Shown here: piece by piece, positions 22,580 to 28,458 of the stretch
How positions within the stretch are numbered: position 1 is the first letter of the stretch
Layout: every line of letters begins with the position of its first letter
Origin: a virus
IMG/VR virus record: IMGVR_UViG_3300027759_000050
Span: 62,001 to 126,000 of that record
Reading direction: 5' to 3' (one strand)
Length of the DNA: 64,000 bases
Notes under the pieces: model-generated
What the model was told of the DNA's origin: nothing
Seen by the model: the letters and a program-made list of their open reading frames with translations, nothing else
Database searches by the model: none
Translations under genes and position numbers: made by a program

Positions 22580-22845
22580 TTTGGACTAATTCCGACTACC
22601 ATATTCATAGTAGAAAAAGATATATTAACCAGAAGCATATTACGGTCGTTCAATGCTGCTTCGATTTTATTCACAATATTATCCTTGAATTGTTGCTCTT
22701 CAAAGGATAGATTATGCCGCGCTTCATGGAGATGGGTATAACCATTATTATCAAAAGTAAATGGTACCAAATATACCTCTTTTGATCCACCTGCGGTAGT
22801 ACCATTCAGCAGTCTCCGAGAATTAAATAATATTTTATTCGCCAT
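22576..22845 (-). CDS. Hypothetical protein
   Basis: 89 aa (ILFNSRRLLNGTTAGGSKEV; HEARHNLSFEEQQFKDNIV). Four-base overlap with the next gene. No family recognised. Confidence 0.5.
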   Translation of the reverse strand: MANKILFNSRRLLNGTTAGGSKEVYLVPFTFDNNGYTHLHEARHNLSFEEQQFKDNIVNKIEAALNDRNMLLVNISFSTMNMVVGISPK

Positions 22846-22872
22846 AATATCTACCTTTACAGTCCAGACTAA

Positions 22873-23046
22873 TCAATATTCCGCCAGCATTTCATACTCC
22901 GATACCACAGTATCAAAAGCATCCTGCTCAGTAGCAGTTAAGCCCGCATATTCCAGTTCCATTGTTTCAATAGCGTCCATAAATGATTCGCATTTATTAG
23001 AGTAACCGAAGCGAGAAACTACCGCCATTGCTTGTCCGAATGTCAT
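22873..23046 (-). CDS. Small acidic helical protein
   Basis: 57 aa read by hand: MTFGQAMAVVSRFGYSNKCE at the start, EQDAFDTVVSEYEMLAEY at the end. Fills the gap between two hypothetical genes. No family recognised. Confidence 0.55.
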   Translation of the reverse strand: MTFGQAMAVVSRFGYSNKCESFMDAIETMELEYAGLTATEQDAFDTVVSEYEMLAEY

Positions 23047-23063
23047 AATATAACCTTTTCCAA

Positions 23064-23336
23064 TTAAACCGTTATTAAATAATAATCTTTGATAATACGA
23101 ATAGCATCCTGAATATTATCAGCAGCATTATACAACCAACCAGTTTGAGTATCACCCAAATCAATATTAGAATGATATACTGATATTCCACCAGTTTTCA
23201 TATTATGCACAAATTTACCGATTAGTTTAGAACCATCGAATAAATTATAAGTATAATATTCGGGGTCAGTATCAGCAGTAAATTTGCTAGATTCAGCAAT
23301 AATATAAAAATTGCGCGCGGTAGTATCGTTTTTCAT
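23064..23336 (-). CDS. Hypothetical protein, probably leaderless mRNA
   Basis: 90 aa from MKNDTTARNFYIIAESSKF. Its ATG begins only 7 bases after the -10 box, at or one base from the expected transcription start, and there is no other in-frame start nearby. Rich in Tyr, Asp and Thr. No family recognised. Confidence 0.55.
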   Translation of the reverse strand: MKNDTTARNFYIIAESSKFTADTDPEYYTYNLFDGSKLIGKFVHNMKTGGISVYHSNIDLGDTQTGWLYNAADNIQDAIRIIKDYYLITV

Positions 23337-23343
23337 AGGTGCC

Positions 23344-23386
23344 ATTATACAGGTGCCATAGAGGATTGTCAAGCACTCATAGTTGC
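23344..23386 (-). promoter_or_regulatory. Sigma70-type promoter with degenerate operator
   Basis: Minus strand TTGACA (23367-23372), 17 bases, TATAAT (23344-23349). The operator position holds GCAAC-TATGA-GTGC (23373-23386), a decayed copy of the palindrome. Confidence 0.8.
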
Positions 23387-23468
23387 GATCCTAGGATTAT
23401 TGTGCAATATAGTGCATTTTTGTGTCATAAAAACAACAGCCCGCAGGATATGTCGCATTATCATGTAA

Positions 23469-23485
23469 ATGAGAATGATTCTCAT
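23469..23485. promoter_or_regulatory. Fur-box-like palindrome
   Basis: ATGAGAATGATTCTCAT is a perfect 8-1-8 palindrome and resembles the 7-1-7 Fur site (TGATAATNATTATCA) with two symmetric changes. It lies downstream of the 23558 promoter and overlaps the end of a tiny frame; binding is unproven. Confidence 0.35.
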
Positions 23486-23640
23486 CCATATTGTCGCATC
23501 CAGAACATTTTAGCGGAGTTTAGTCTGTGTGTCCGATTTTCCTGTGAATAATCCAGCATTATATCAGAAAATCCGAAGGTTGTCAAGCGTTTTCCGCACA
23601 ATTTTCGCATATTTTTCGCTATTGCTTCGAGGTTCTTCAT
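23482..23640 (-). CDS. Possible small protein
   Basis: 52 aa read by hand: MKNLEAIAKNMRKLCGKRL, ending NSAKMFWMRQYG. It contains a promoter within its frame and lacks a clear ribosome site, so it may be fortuitous. Confidence 0.25.
   Translation of the reverse strand: MKNLEAIAKNMRKLCGKRLTTFGFSDIMLDYSQENRTHRLNSAKMFWMRQYG
23558..23586 (-). promoter_or_regulatory. Sigma70-type promoter
   Basis: Minus strand TTGACA (23581-23586), 17 bases, TATAAT (23558-23563). Confidence 0.65.
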
Positions 23641-23731
23641 AGATAAAAACTATCGCGGGTCTCTGAGATGCTCTGAGAATATATCAACCACTCTCCACGT
23701 CCATCCCGCTCATTGCTTCGAATCATGCGTC

Positions 23732-23760
23732 CATTATACCAGAACCCCTGAGCATTGTCA
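23732..23760 (-). promoter_or_regulatory. Sigma70-type promoter
   Basis: Minus strand TTGACA (23755-23760), 17 bases, TATAAT (23732-23737), with an ATG 7 bases after the -10 box as at 23336, but that frame closes after 13 codons. Confidence 0.65.
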
Positions 23761-23846
23761 AGCCCTCCTGCCTATTGTATTCCTCTATCAGCCTCTGAGG
23801 TCTCATAGAGGGACTCTATCGATTCGCCCACAGTCGGTGTGCCTCC

Positions 23847-23875
23847 ATCCTATCACAATCCAGAGCCCCTGTCAA
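23847..23875 (-). promoter_or_regulatory. Sigma70-type promoter, weaker -10
   Basis: Minus strand TTGACA (23870-23875), 17 bases, TAGGAT (23847-23852). Confidence 0.5.
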
Positions 23876-23885
23876 GCCCCAGCTG

Positions 23886-23975
23886 GACACTACCTGGCCA
23901 CCTGTTTTTTCGGATAGCTTCGAAAAGCTGCAGCTTTCCGCTGGTTTTGACGGAATCAGGTGGCCAGGTAGTGTC
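23886..23975. repeat. 19-bp perfect inverted repeat with internal palindrome
   Basis: GACACTACCTGGCCACCTG (23886-23904) and its exact reverse complement (23957-23975) enclose 52 bases that contain a 14-base palindrome AAAGCTGCAGCTTT (23924-23937). It sits between the outermost leftward and the first rightward promoter. Candidate bidirectional terminator/insulator, protein-binding site or replication-origin structure; sequence alone does not decide. Confidence 0.7.
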
Positions 23976-23985
23976 TCACCATTTC

Positions 23986-24037
23986 GCAACCATTGTTGTG
24001 ATTTTTCGCTTGACAATCCCACTGGTTCTGGTATAAT
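23986..24037 (+). promoter_or_regulatory. Rightward sigma70-type promoter with displaced operator
   Basis: GCAAC-CATT-GTTGT (23986-23999), then TTGACA (24010-24015), 16 bases, TATAAT (24032-24037). The palindrome is 10 bases further upstream than in the other copies. Confidence 0.75.
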
Positions 24038-24044
24038 GGCACCT

Positions 24045-24191
24045 ATGAAAACGACACACCCTACACCACCAGCCACAGGATGCGACACCGGCCTTTGCCA
24101 GGACTATGATAGTGGATTGGCCCGCTGGTTCTCCAGCCGGTTGGGTGCTCTCTATTATTTGAGACTCCATTTCGCAACTAAGGTTGCTTGA
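24045..24191 (+). CDS. Small protein ending ATKVA, probably leaderless
   Basis: 48 aa read by hand: MKTTHPTPPATGCDTGLCQD, then SGLARWFSSRLGALYYLRLH and the tail FATKVA. ATG is 7 bases after the -10 box, the same arrangement as at 23336. The stop and last five codons are the next operator and -35 box. No family recognised. Confidence 0.45.
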   Translation: MKTTHPTPPATGCDTGLCQDYDSGLARWFSSRLGALYYLRLHFATKVA

Positions 24192-24216
24192 CATTCCTAC
24201 CAATCCATTGTATAAT
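24174..24216 (+). promoter_or_regulatory. Sigma70-type promoter with palindromic operator
   Basis: GCAAC-TAAG-GTTGC (24174-24187) abuts TTGACA (24188-24193), 17 bases, TATAAT (24211-24216), followed by the shared leader GGCACCACTTAAACGAAAC and AAGGA. Confidence 0.85.
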
Positions 24217-24246
24217 GGCACCACTTAAACGAAACAAGGACGCAAA

Positions 24247-24558
24247 ATGATAATCTCCGAATATGATGCTCTGCAAAGCTACGACGAAATGCTGGATGAC
24301 GTATACCCTGAGGTTACTCTGGGCTTCTCCTCCTTCCTGCCTTCCCGTGTGCTGAAGGAAATGGACCGTACGGCCTACAATGAGGGTTTCCATGACTATG
24401 TAAATTCTATGGCTGACGACGGCACCTACGTTGAAGGCTACACCGATGACCTGGAAGAATCCGTCGATGATTCTATGGACGGTGACCACGATTCGGCCAT
24501 GGCCTCTGCGGGCTTTGGTACGGATGAGGATTATGGTTCTTTTGGTAATGAGGAATAA
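24247..24558 (+). CDS. Acidic hypothetical protein
   Basis: 103 aa, strongly acidic in its second half (DDLEESVDDSMDGDHDSAMA, GTDEDYGSFGNEE). Acidic DNA-mimic character is possible but unproven. Codons are richer in G+C than the phage backbone. AAGGA site in the conserved leader. Confidence 0.6.
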   Translation: MIISEYDALQSYDEMLDDVYPEVTLGFSSFLPSRVLKEMDRTAYNEGFHDYVNSMADDGTYVEGYTDDLEESVDDSMDGDHDSAMASAGFGTDEDYGSFGNEE

Positions 24559-24559
24559 A

Positions 24560-24688
24560 ATGAAATTTTTAATTGGTATGGCTTTTGGTATCATAGTGGC
24601 TACGGTTGGTTTTACTGGCTTTGCTCAGTTGGCCGACCATGGTCTGGTCAAGGTCAAGGCTGCGGCCACTGAGGTGATTGCCAAATAG
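24560..24688 (+). CDS. Small membrane protein
   Basis: 42 aa from MKFLIGMAFGIIVATVGFTG, the start behind GAGGAATAAA, which overlaps the previous gene's end. One transmembrane helix and a short Lys/Ala tail. Probably co-translated with the acidic protein. Confidence 0.55.
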   Translation: MKFLIGMAFGIIVATVGFTGFAQLADHGLVKVKAAATEVIAK

Positions 24689-24697
24689 TTCCAAATC

Positions 24698-24739
24698 GCA
24701 ACTATAGGTTGTGACAGGAAAGACCAACTCTGGTATAAT
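24698..24739 (+). promoter_or_regulatory. Sigma70-type promoter with palindromic operator
   Basis: GCAAC-TATAG-GTTGT (24698-24712) overlaps the -35 GTGACA (24711-24716); 17 bases; TATAAT (24734-24739); leader GGCACCATCTAAACGAAAC. Confidence 0.82.
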
Positions 24740-24745
24740 GGCACC

Positions 24746-24846
24746 ATCTAAACGAAACAAGGTTGATCCAAAAAGCAAGACACGCAAAACGGAACCCACG
24801 CGAAAGCAAAAAGGGAACCACGCAAAAAGTCAAGCACGGATCAACC
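24746..24846 (+). promoter_or_regulatory. Structured 5' leader
   Basis: An unusually long leader (about 120 bases). GGTTGATCC (24761-24769) pairs with GGATCAACC (24838-24846), closing a 68-base, A-rich loop that contains two copies of a GGAACC(C)ACGC motif. Could fold into an RNA control element before the 24867 gene. Confidence 0.5.
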
Positions 24847-24866
24847 ACCTAATTTAAGGACTCCAA

Positions 24867-25235
24867 ATGACCGAAATGACCCGCACCGAAGAGCTTCAAT
24901 CCATCCACTGGGATATGTACAAGGACGCTCATGGCTTCCGTCCTCGCCATGTAAATACCCTCCACTGGACCGAGGAAATGTTCTTGGCTGAATTTGAGGC
25001 TCTCGAGCTGGTCATCCGCCAAGAGGAGCTGCAGCGTGCCTTCGCTGAAGGTAAAGCCGCTGCTCGCTTCGAGGCTCGCGTGGATGACCTGATGGCCACT
25101 GGTGCTAAGGATGCCGAGACGGCCATCCGTTGGATCATGGACGCCGAAGGCGCTAATGGCGACCAAGGCTTCGCTGAGTACCTGCTGGGCCTGCCCTACG
25201 GTTACATTACCAAATTCGCAACCAAAGTTGCTTGA
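24867..25235 (+). CDS. Hypothetical protein ending ATKVA
   Basis: 122 aa, helical, Ala/Glu-rich (ELVIRQEELQRAFAEGKAAA; MATGAKDAETAIRWIMDAEG). AAGGA site. Tail ITKFATKVA is encoded by the next operator and -35 box. High G+C codon use. No family recognised. Confidence 0.6.
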   Translation: MTEMTRTEELQSIHWDMYKDAHGFRPRHVNTLHWTEEMFLAEFEALELVIRQEELQRAFAEGKAAARFEARVDDLMATGAKDAETAIRWIMDAEGANGDQGFAEYLLGLPYGYITKFATKVA

Positions 25236-25260
25236 CTTTTCTCTCAACCGGGTGTATAAT
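25218..25260 (+). promoter_or_regulatory. Sigma70-type promoter with palindromic operator
   Basis: GCAAC-CAAA-GTTGC (25218-25231) abuts TTGACT (25232-25237), 17 bases, TATAAT (25255-25260). Confidence 0.85.
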
Positions 25261-25293
25261 ACATCCATCGTAAACAAAAAAGGAAACTTTAAA

Positions 25294-25563
25294 ATGGCTA
25301 AATCAAAATCTTTTCTCGGTTCTGCTCTCGCACTCAAGCGTGAAGCTCTGAAGGCTCTCAAAGCTGAAGTCGCTCAAATGGCTAAACAATATGCTCATGA
25401 GCGTTTCGCTATCAAGCAAGATAAATTGGTTATGGCTGCTGCGCGCAAGGAAGCTGCTATCGCAAAAGCGAAAGCTAAACTGGAAAAGCTGACTGCTCCA
25501 GTCGGTGCGAAAGCTCTCAAAGCGAATCGCAAACCATCCGCAGTTATTGTGACCAAGGGCTGA
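25294..25563 (+). CDS. Lys/Ala-rich, histone H1-like small protein
   Basis: 89 aa from MAKSKSFLGSALALKREALK, behind AGGAAACTTTAAA. Almost entirely Lys/Ala helices (EAAIAKAKAKLEKL, GAKALKANRKPSA). Such composition suggests nucleic-acid binding or charge-mediated packing; no family assignment. Confidence 0.6.
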   Translation: MAKSKSFLGSALALKREALKALKAEVAQMAKQYAHERFAIKQDKLVMAAARKEAAIAKAKAKLEKLTAPVGAKALKANRKPSAVIVTKG

Positions 25564-25574
25564 TTATATCACAA

Positions 25575-25596
25575 GGGGCTTGCTTTGTCAAGCCCC
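25575..25596 (+). terminator. Terminator-like hairpin
   Basis: GGGGCTTG (25575-25582), loop CTTTGT, CAAGCCCC (25589-25596): 8-bp GC-rich stem 11 bases after the stop codon. No T-run follows. Confidence 0.5.
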
Positions 25597-25694
25597 CATA
25601 TAGAAGCATACTGCTTGCCTGACCGAAAAAGTCGTGGTAAACTATAAGAGAAAGAGGTTCGAATCCTCGGGACTGGTAGTGTGCTTCTATATGG
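25596..25694 (+). repeat. 17-bp stem enclosing a tRNA T-arm-like hairpin
   Basis: CCATATAGAAGCATACT (25596-25612) pairs with AGTGTGCTTCTATATGG (25678-25694), one G-U. The 65-base loop contains GAGG-TTCGAAT-CCTC, a canonical T-arm. D-arm, anticodon arm and acceptor do not fit a functional tRNA. It ends 9 bases before the ribosome site of the next gene. Confidence 0.6.
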
Positions 25695-25710
25695 TAACCA
25701 AGGACATAAA

Positions 25711-25941
25711 ATGAACGAAAATTACAAAGCTGACCTGATGCAACGCTTACAAGGACAAACCTTGACCCGTGCCGAACTATTCAAGGATGACCCTGCTTCC
25801 CTAATCGATGCCGTCCTGGATCAGATTAAAACCGACATAGCCATGGGTGACCTGATGGCCATCGAGGGGCTCCTGATGAATTGCCGCGAGGAGGCTCTGC
25901 TGGGATACCTGCCTGAAGAATTCCTAGGATCGCAACTATAG
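25711..25941 (+). CDS. Hypothetical protein
   Basis: 76 aa from MNENYKADLMQRLQGQTLTR behind AAGGAC; a GTG ten codons upstream lies in the stem-loop. Helical, acidic C-terminus (EEALLGYLPEEFLGSQL). Final codons TCG CAA CTA TAG are part of the next operator. Confidence 0.55.
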   Translation: MNENYKADLMQRLQGQTLTRAELFKDDPASLIDAVLDQIKTDIAMGDLMAIEGLLMNCREEALLGYLPEEFLGSQL

Positions 25942-25973
25942 GTTGTGACATTCCGACCGAACCTGTGTATAAT
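25932..25973 (+). promoter_or_regulatory. Sigma70-type promoter with palindromic operator
   Basis: GCAAC-TATAG-GTTGT (25932-25946), -35 GTGACA (25945-25950), 17 bases, TATAAT (25968-25973), leader GGCACCATCTAAACGAAAC. Confidence 0.82.
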
Positions 25974-26003
25974 GGCACCATCTAAACGAAACTAGGAAGC
26001 AAA

Positions 26004-26237
26004 ATGTTCAAGACACAATCCGCAGCAAGCAAAGTCCGTACCCTCCGTATGCAAAACCTCCTGAGGGACTTCGGTGACGCTTCGGTTAAAAAGCACAAGA
26101 CCTACGCCTTCTCGGCAGGTTACATGGAGAGCACGGTCCTGTCCATGTTCTCGGAGATGACCAAGGCACAGCAAGAGCATTGGCTTGAGTGCTTCGCGGC
26201 TCGTACCTCTGACGCTATCAAAGCTTTGGAGGCATAA
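26004..26237 (+). CDS. Hypothetical protein
   Basis: 77 aa helical (KTQSAASKVRTLRMQNLLRD; SEMTKAQQEHWLECFAARTS). Ribosome site AGGAAG in the conserved leader. High G+C codon use. No family recognised. Confidence 0.55.
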   Translation: MFKTQSAASKVRTLRMQNLLRDFGDASVKKHKTYAFSAGYMESTVLSMFSEMTKAQQEHWLECFAARTSDAIKALEA

Positions 26238-26238
26238 T

Positions 26239-26346
26239 ATGGACAAGGACATGGAGAAGACCTTGACTGGTCTGGCATTCACCTTGACCTACCTGTTGGT
26301 CTTGGTGGTAGTGGTAATGGATACAGTTTACTGGAGGGCAGGATAA
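26239..26346 (+). CDS. Tiny membrane peptide
   Basis: 35 aa read by hand: MDKDMEKTLTGLAFTLTYLL then VLVVVVMDTVYW and a short tail. One transmembrane helix. Starts one base after the previous stop, GGAGG just upstream, so coupled translation is likely. Confidence 0.5.
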   Translation: MDKDMEKTLTGLAFTLTYLLVLVVVVMDTVYWRAG

Positions 26347-26465
26347 TGGCATGGTTGGATATGGTTAATGTTCTGATGGGTTATGATATGGCTCGGAGGA
26401 TCGGGCTCGCTCTGGATTGCTCTGTGGCTGGCAAGCTAATCCACAAGGCTAATCAGGCAGTATAA
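26346..26465 (+). CDS. Tiny protein, last gene of the rightward block
   Basis: 39 aa read by hand: MAWLDMVNVLMGYDMARRIG then LALDCSVAGKLIHKANQAV. TAATG overlap with the membrane peptide and GGAGGG upstream. No family recognised. Confidence 0.5.
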   Translation: MAWLDMVNVLMGYDMARRIGLALDCSVAGKLIHKANQAV

Positions 26466-26693
26466 CACAGGTGGTGGGGGAGGTCAAGCCCCCACTGCTT
26501 GGAAGCACAGTGGTCGGCAGGGGCTGGCAGCAGTGCCGGCGACAGGCTATGGCGATATGGCGGTGCGTGCTAAGAAAAAGTTCTCCATGGCGAAACTCTT
26601 TTCTTTTCCATTTTATTTTCTGGCCCCTCCAAGCAGTTTTCGAATTTTCACTATTTTCGCCTCCTAATTTTTTTTCAGGAGGCCGCAGAGGCC
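26466..26693. terminator. Convergent intergenic region with terminator hairpins
   Basis: GTGGGGG (26474-26480) pairs with CCCCCAC (26489-26495) after the rightward block. On the other side CCTCCT...AGGAGG flanks a T8/A8 run near 26661-26682, positioned as a terminator for the leftward gene at 26694. A 36-codon plus frame at 26557-26667 is present but unconvincing. Confidence 0.5.
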
Positions 26694-26840
26694 CTAATGT
26701 TTTTTCCTCTTAGTGGTTCTAGCAACACCTGATGGTTTCACTCTCTTGGTCGATGTACTGACCTTACCTGTCTTTCTATTTGTGGTCTTTGTGGTTCTAA
26801 AAGAACCCGCAATCTTTACCATCTTCTCAAATAGTTTCAT
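26694..26840 (-). CDS. Small very basic protein
   Basis: 48 aa read by hand: MKLFEKMVKIAGSFRTTKTT, then NRKTGKVSTSTKRVKPSG and KRKKH. GGGAGATAAAGA ribosome site; overlaps the upstream gene by 14 bases. Charge suggests nucleic-acid binding. Confidence 0.6.
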   Translation of the reverse strand: MKLFEKMVKIAGSFRTTKTTNRKTGKVSTSTKRVKPSGVARTTKRKKH

Positions 26841-27369
26841 TCTTTATCTCCCACCTAGTCTTTATTTCCTCTAAGGCTTCTTCGAGCGCCTTCGTTCTTT
26901 GTTCCAAATTGGGGTTCGGATAACTATACTGAGTGGTTACTGTGGTGTTAATATTACTAATTGTACCACCTGATCCTATTGGTAACATAGTAACAGGTAA
27001 CATAGTACCAACGGCAACCGTAATAGCCGGCTGCGGCTGAAATTCATCATTAATAATAGTGGAAGCGAATTTACCTGATATACCGTTGGAACCTTTTTGA
27101 ACATCCTCTATGGTCTTTCTAGCCTTAATGGCTTTTATGCACCATGTTATCTCATCTAAATCAGTTCTGTCCTCATAGGACCCAATATAGTATCCTTCTA
27201 TTTCGTTCAAGCCTTTAAGTTGATTTGCATTACTAACATAGACGTACTCAGGAAAATATCCTTCTAATTCTCCACCATATTCGGTCCACTCATGGAGTTT
27301 CTTTCTTTGGTAATCTTCGAACTCTTTGGGGTTACCCGCCACTATAAAAATTTTCTTCTTGGGGGTCAT
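26827..27369 (-). CDS. Hypothetical protein
   Basis: 180 aa. N-terminal half looks like a small alpha/beta domain (KIFIVAGNPKEFEDYQRKKL; EYVYVSNANQLKGLNEIEGY), followed by a Thr/Gly/Pro-rich linker and a C-terminal coiled coil (EQRTKALEEALEEIKTRWE). The opening resembles small phage proteins predicted to track hidden 'helicase-like' folds, but I cannot assign it. Confidence 0.55.
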   Translation of the reverse strand: MTPKKKIFIVAGNPKEFEDYQRKKLHEWTEYGGELEGYFPEYVYVSNANQLKGLNEIEGYYIGSYEDRTDLDEITWCIKAIKARKTIEDVQKGSNGISGKFASTIINDEFQPQPAITVAVGTMLPVTMLPIGSGGTISNINTTVTTQYSYPNPNLEQRTKALEEALEEIKTRWEIKNETI

Positions 27370-27587
27370 TTAATCTCTAAGCGTTTGATTAGGTTAGTAA
27401 GCAAAGAACTTGGTGACCTAGGATTGGAAATCTGAAAACCACCACCAGGTGCTCGTTTGACTTTGACACCAGGATTCTGTTTCTTGATTTTCTTAATCAT
27501 CTCCTTATCTTTGGCTTTTTTCTCGGCCGGTGTAAGTTCAGGTTCTTTGTTGATTGGTTCAATATCTTCAATAATTTCTTCGGTCAT
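27366..27587 (-). CDS. Small basic hypothetical protein
   Basis: 73 aa. Acidic N-terminus, Lys-rich middle (AEKKAKDKEMIKKIKKQNPG), then VKRAPGGGFQISNPRSP. Four-base overlap downstream. Function unknown. Confidence 0.5.
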   Translation of the reverse strand: MTEEIIEDIEPINKEPELTPAEKKAKDKEMIKKIKKQNPGVKVKRAPGGGFQISNPRSPSSLLTNLIKRLEIK

Positions 27588-27614
27588 TCTTAAACTCCTA
27601 TTTGTCCTATTTGT

Positions 27615-28079
27615 TCATTTCCTATTTCTTTCAGCTTCCGCCACTCTCTTACGGAGACTGGAGGATGAAAAAGAATGGTCTCGGCCATTGTAAACAATTC
27701 CTATTCCTCTTTTTTGGCATATATCTCTACCAGTAAAGTCCTTATCCTTGTACTCTACTCCTAATATTCTAACATCAACAGGCAGAATAAGCAAGAGGTC
27801 CTCTAAATCTTTTTCTGTCTGATAAACTACCACTTCATCCACATTGCGATTCGTAGATAATTGAATCTGTCTTTCTACTATACTCTGAATGGGAGGATTC
27901 TTGGACTCAGGTCGGTCGATAGTCGGATCGGTCTGAAGTGCAGCAATCAGGTAATCACAATGGTTCTTCGCTTCAGCCAGCATAGCAATATGTCCAGCAT
28001 GTAATAGGTCAAAGGTCGAAAAGGTAATACCGATGGTCAGGCCTTGTTGTTTTAATTCTTTGATTCTATTGAATATCAT
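27615..28079 (-). CDS. Cytidylyltransferase-like nucleotidyltransferase
   Basis: 154 aa. GITFSTFDLLHAGHIAML carries the HxGH motif and DHSFSSSSLRKRV the C-terminal (I/S)SSxLR motif of the glycerol-3-phosphate cytidylyltransferase/RfaE group. These activate a phospho-sugar or alcohol with CTP/ATP. Near an epimerase gene, so surface or nucleotide-sugar chemistry is plausible. Confidence 0.75.
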   Translation of the reverse strand: MIFNRIKELKQQGLTIGITFSTFDLLHAGHIAMLAEAKNHCDYLIAALQTDPTIDRPESKNPPIQSIVERQIQLSTNRNVDEVVVYQTEKDLEDLLLILPVDVRILGVEYKDKDFTGRDICQKRGIGIVYNGRDHSFSSSSLRKRVAEAERNRK

Positions 28080-28273
28080 ACCATGTCCATAAAAAGTCTA
28101 CTACGAGCTTTCCGGCTAATCTGTGAATCTATGATTTCAGCTGACCGTTGCATCATAGCACAAGCCATCATTAGAAGTTCTTCTCGGCTATCACACATCA
28201 AAATTTGTTGTTCTACAGGAAACATTAGTTCATGCATCCTAATACGAACGGAATCTTTTTCATCTTCTGTCAT
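28076..28273 (-). CDS. Small helical protein
   Basis: 65 aa (RMHELMFPVEQQILMCDSRE; ELLMMACAMMQRSAEIIDSQ). This type of small protein is frequent next to phage co-chaperonin genes; function unknown. Confidence 0.5.
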   Translation of the reverse strand: MTEDEKDSVRIRMHELMFPVEQQILMCDSREELLMMACAMMQRSAEIIDSQISRKARSRLFMDMV

Positions 28274-28458
28274 TTCTTTTTCCTCTTAGGTGGAGGTTCA
28301 ATAGTCTCCTGAAACCTTGCAACCCATTCTTCGTGGTCTTTGTTGTTTTTATTGAATGTCACTTCATCAATCTCAACATCATTCCAGAAGTGCCTGTAAC
28401 CTTCGGTACTCAGGACTTCTACGACAAACGGTTCAGGCTTCTTGCTTCTGGTCGCCAT
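28270..28458 (-). CDS. Hypothetical protein
   Basis: 62 aa with basic ends (MATRSKKPEPFVVEV; PPPKRKKK). Four-base overlap with the next gene. No family recognised. Confidence 0.45.
   Translation of the reverse strand: MATRSKKPEPFVVEVLSTEGYRHFWNDVEIDEVTFNKNNKDHEEWVARFQETIEPPPKRKKK

Larger units (their letters stand above)
23387..24044. promoter_or_regulatory. Promoter-dense control region between divergent blocks
   Basis: 658 bases separating the leftward and rightward gene blocks. It holds three further leftward sigma70-type promoters, one rightward promoter, a 17-base Fur-like palindrome, a 19-bp perfect inverted repeat and, at best, one tiny gene (23482-23640). Elsewhere I see no supported coding frame. 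Confidence 0.7.

Noticed and set aside
23637-23726. Short peptide starting just after the 23732 promoter
   Set aside because: On careful reading the frame stops after 13 codons.
23816-24088. 90-codon minus-strand frame across the control region
   Set aside because: It spans the rightward promoter, the inverted repeat and a leftward promoter; more likely fortuitous.
25596-25694. Complete tRNA gene
   Set aside because: Nine to thirteen extra bases separate the T-arm from any acceptor strand and no anticodon arm folds; only the T-arm hairpin is tRNA-like.
26471-26713. 80-codon plus-strand frame with GTG start and a 36-codon frame at 26557-26667
   Set aside because: No clear ribosome site, overlaps terminator-like hairpins and runs into the converging gene; composition looks non-coding.
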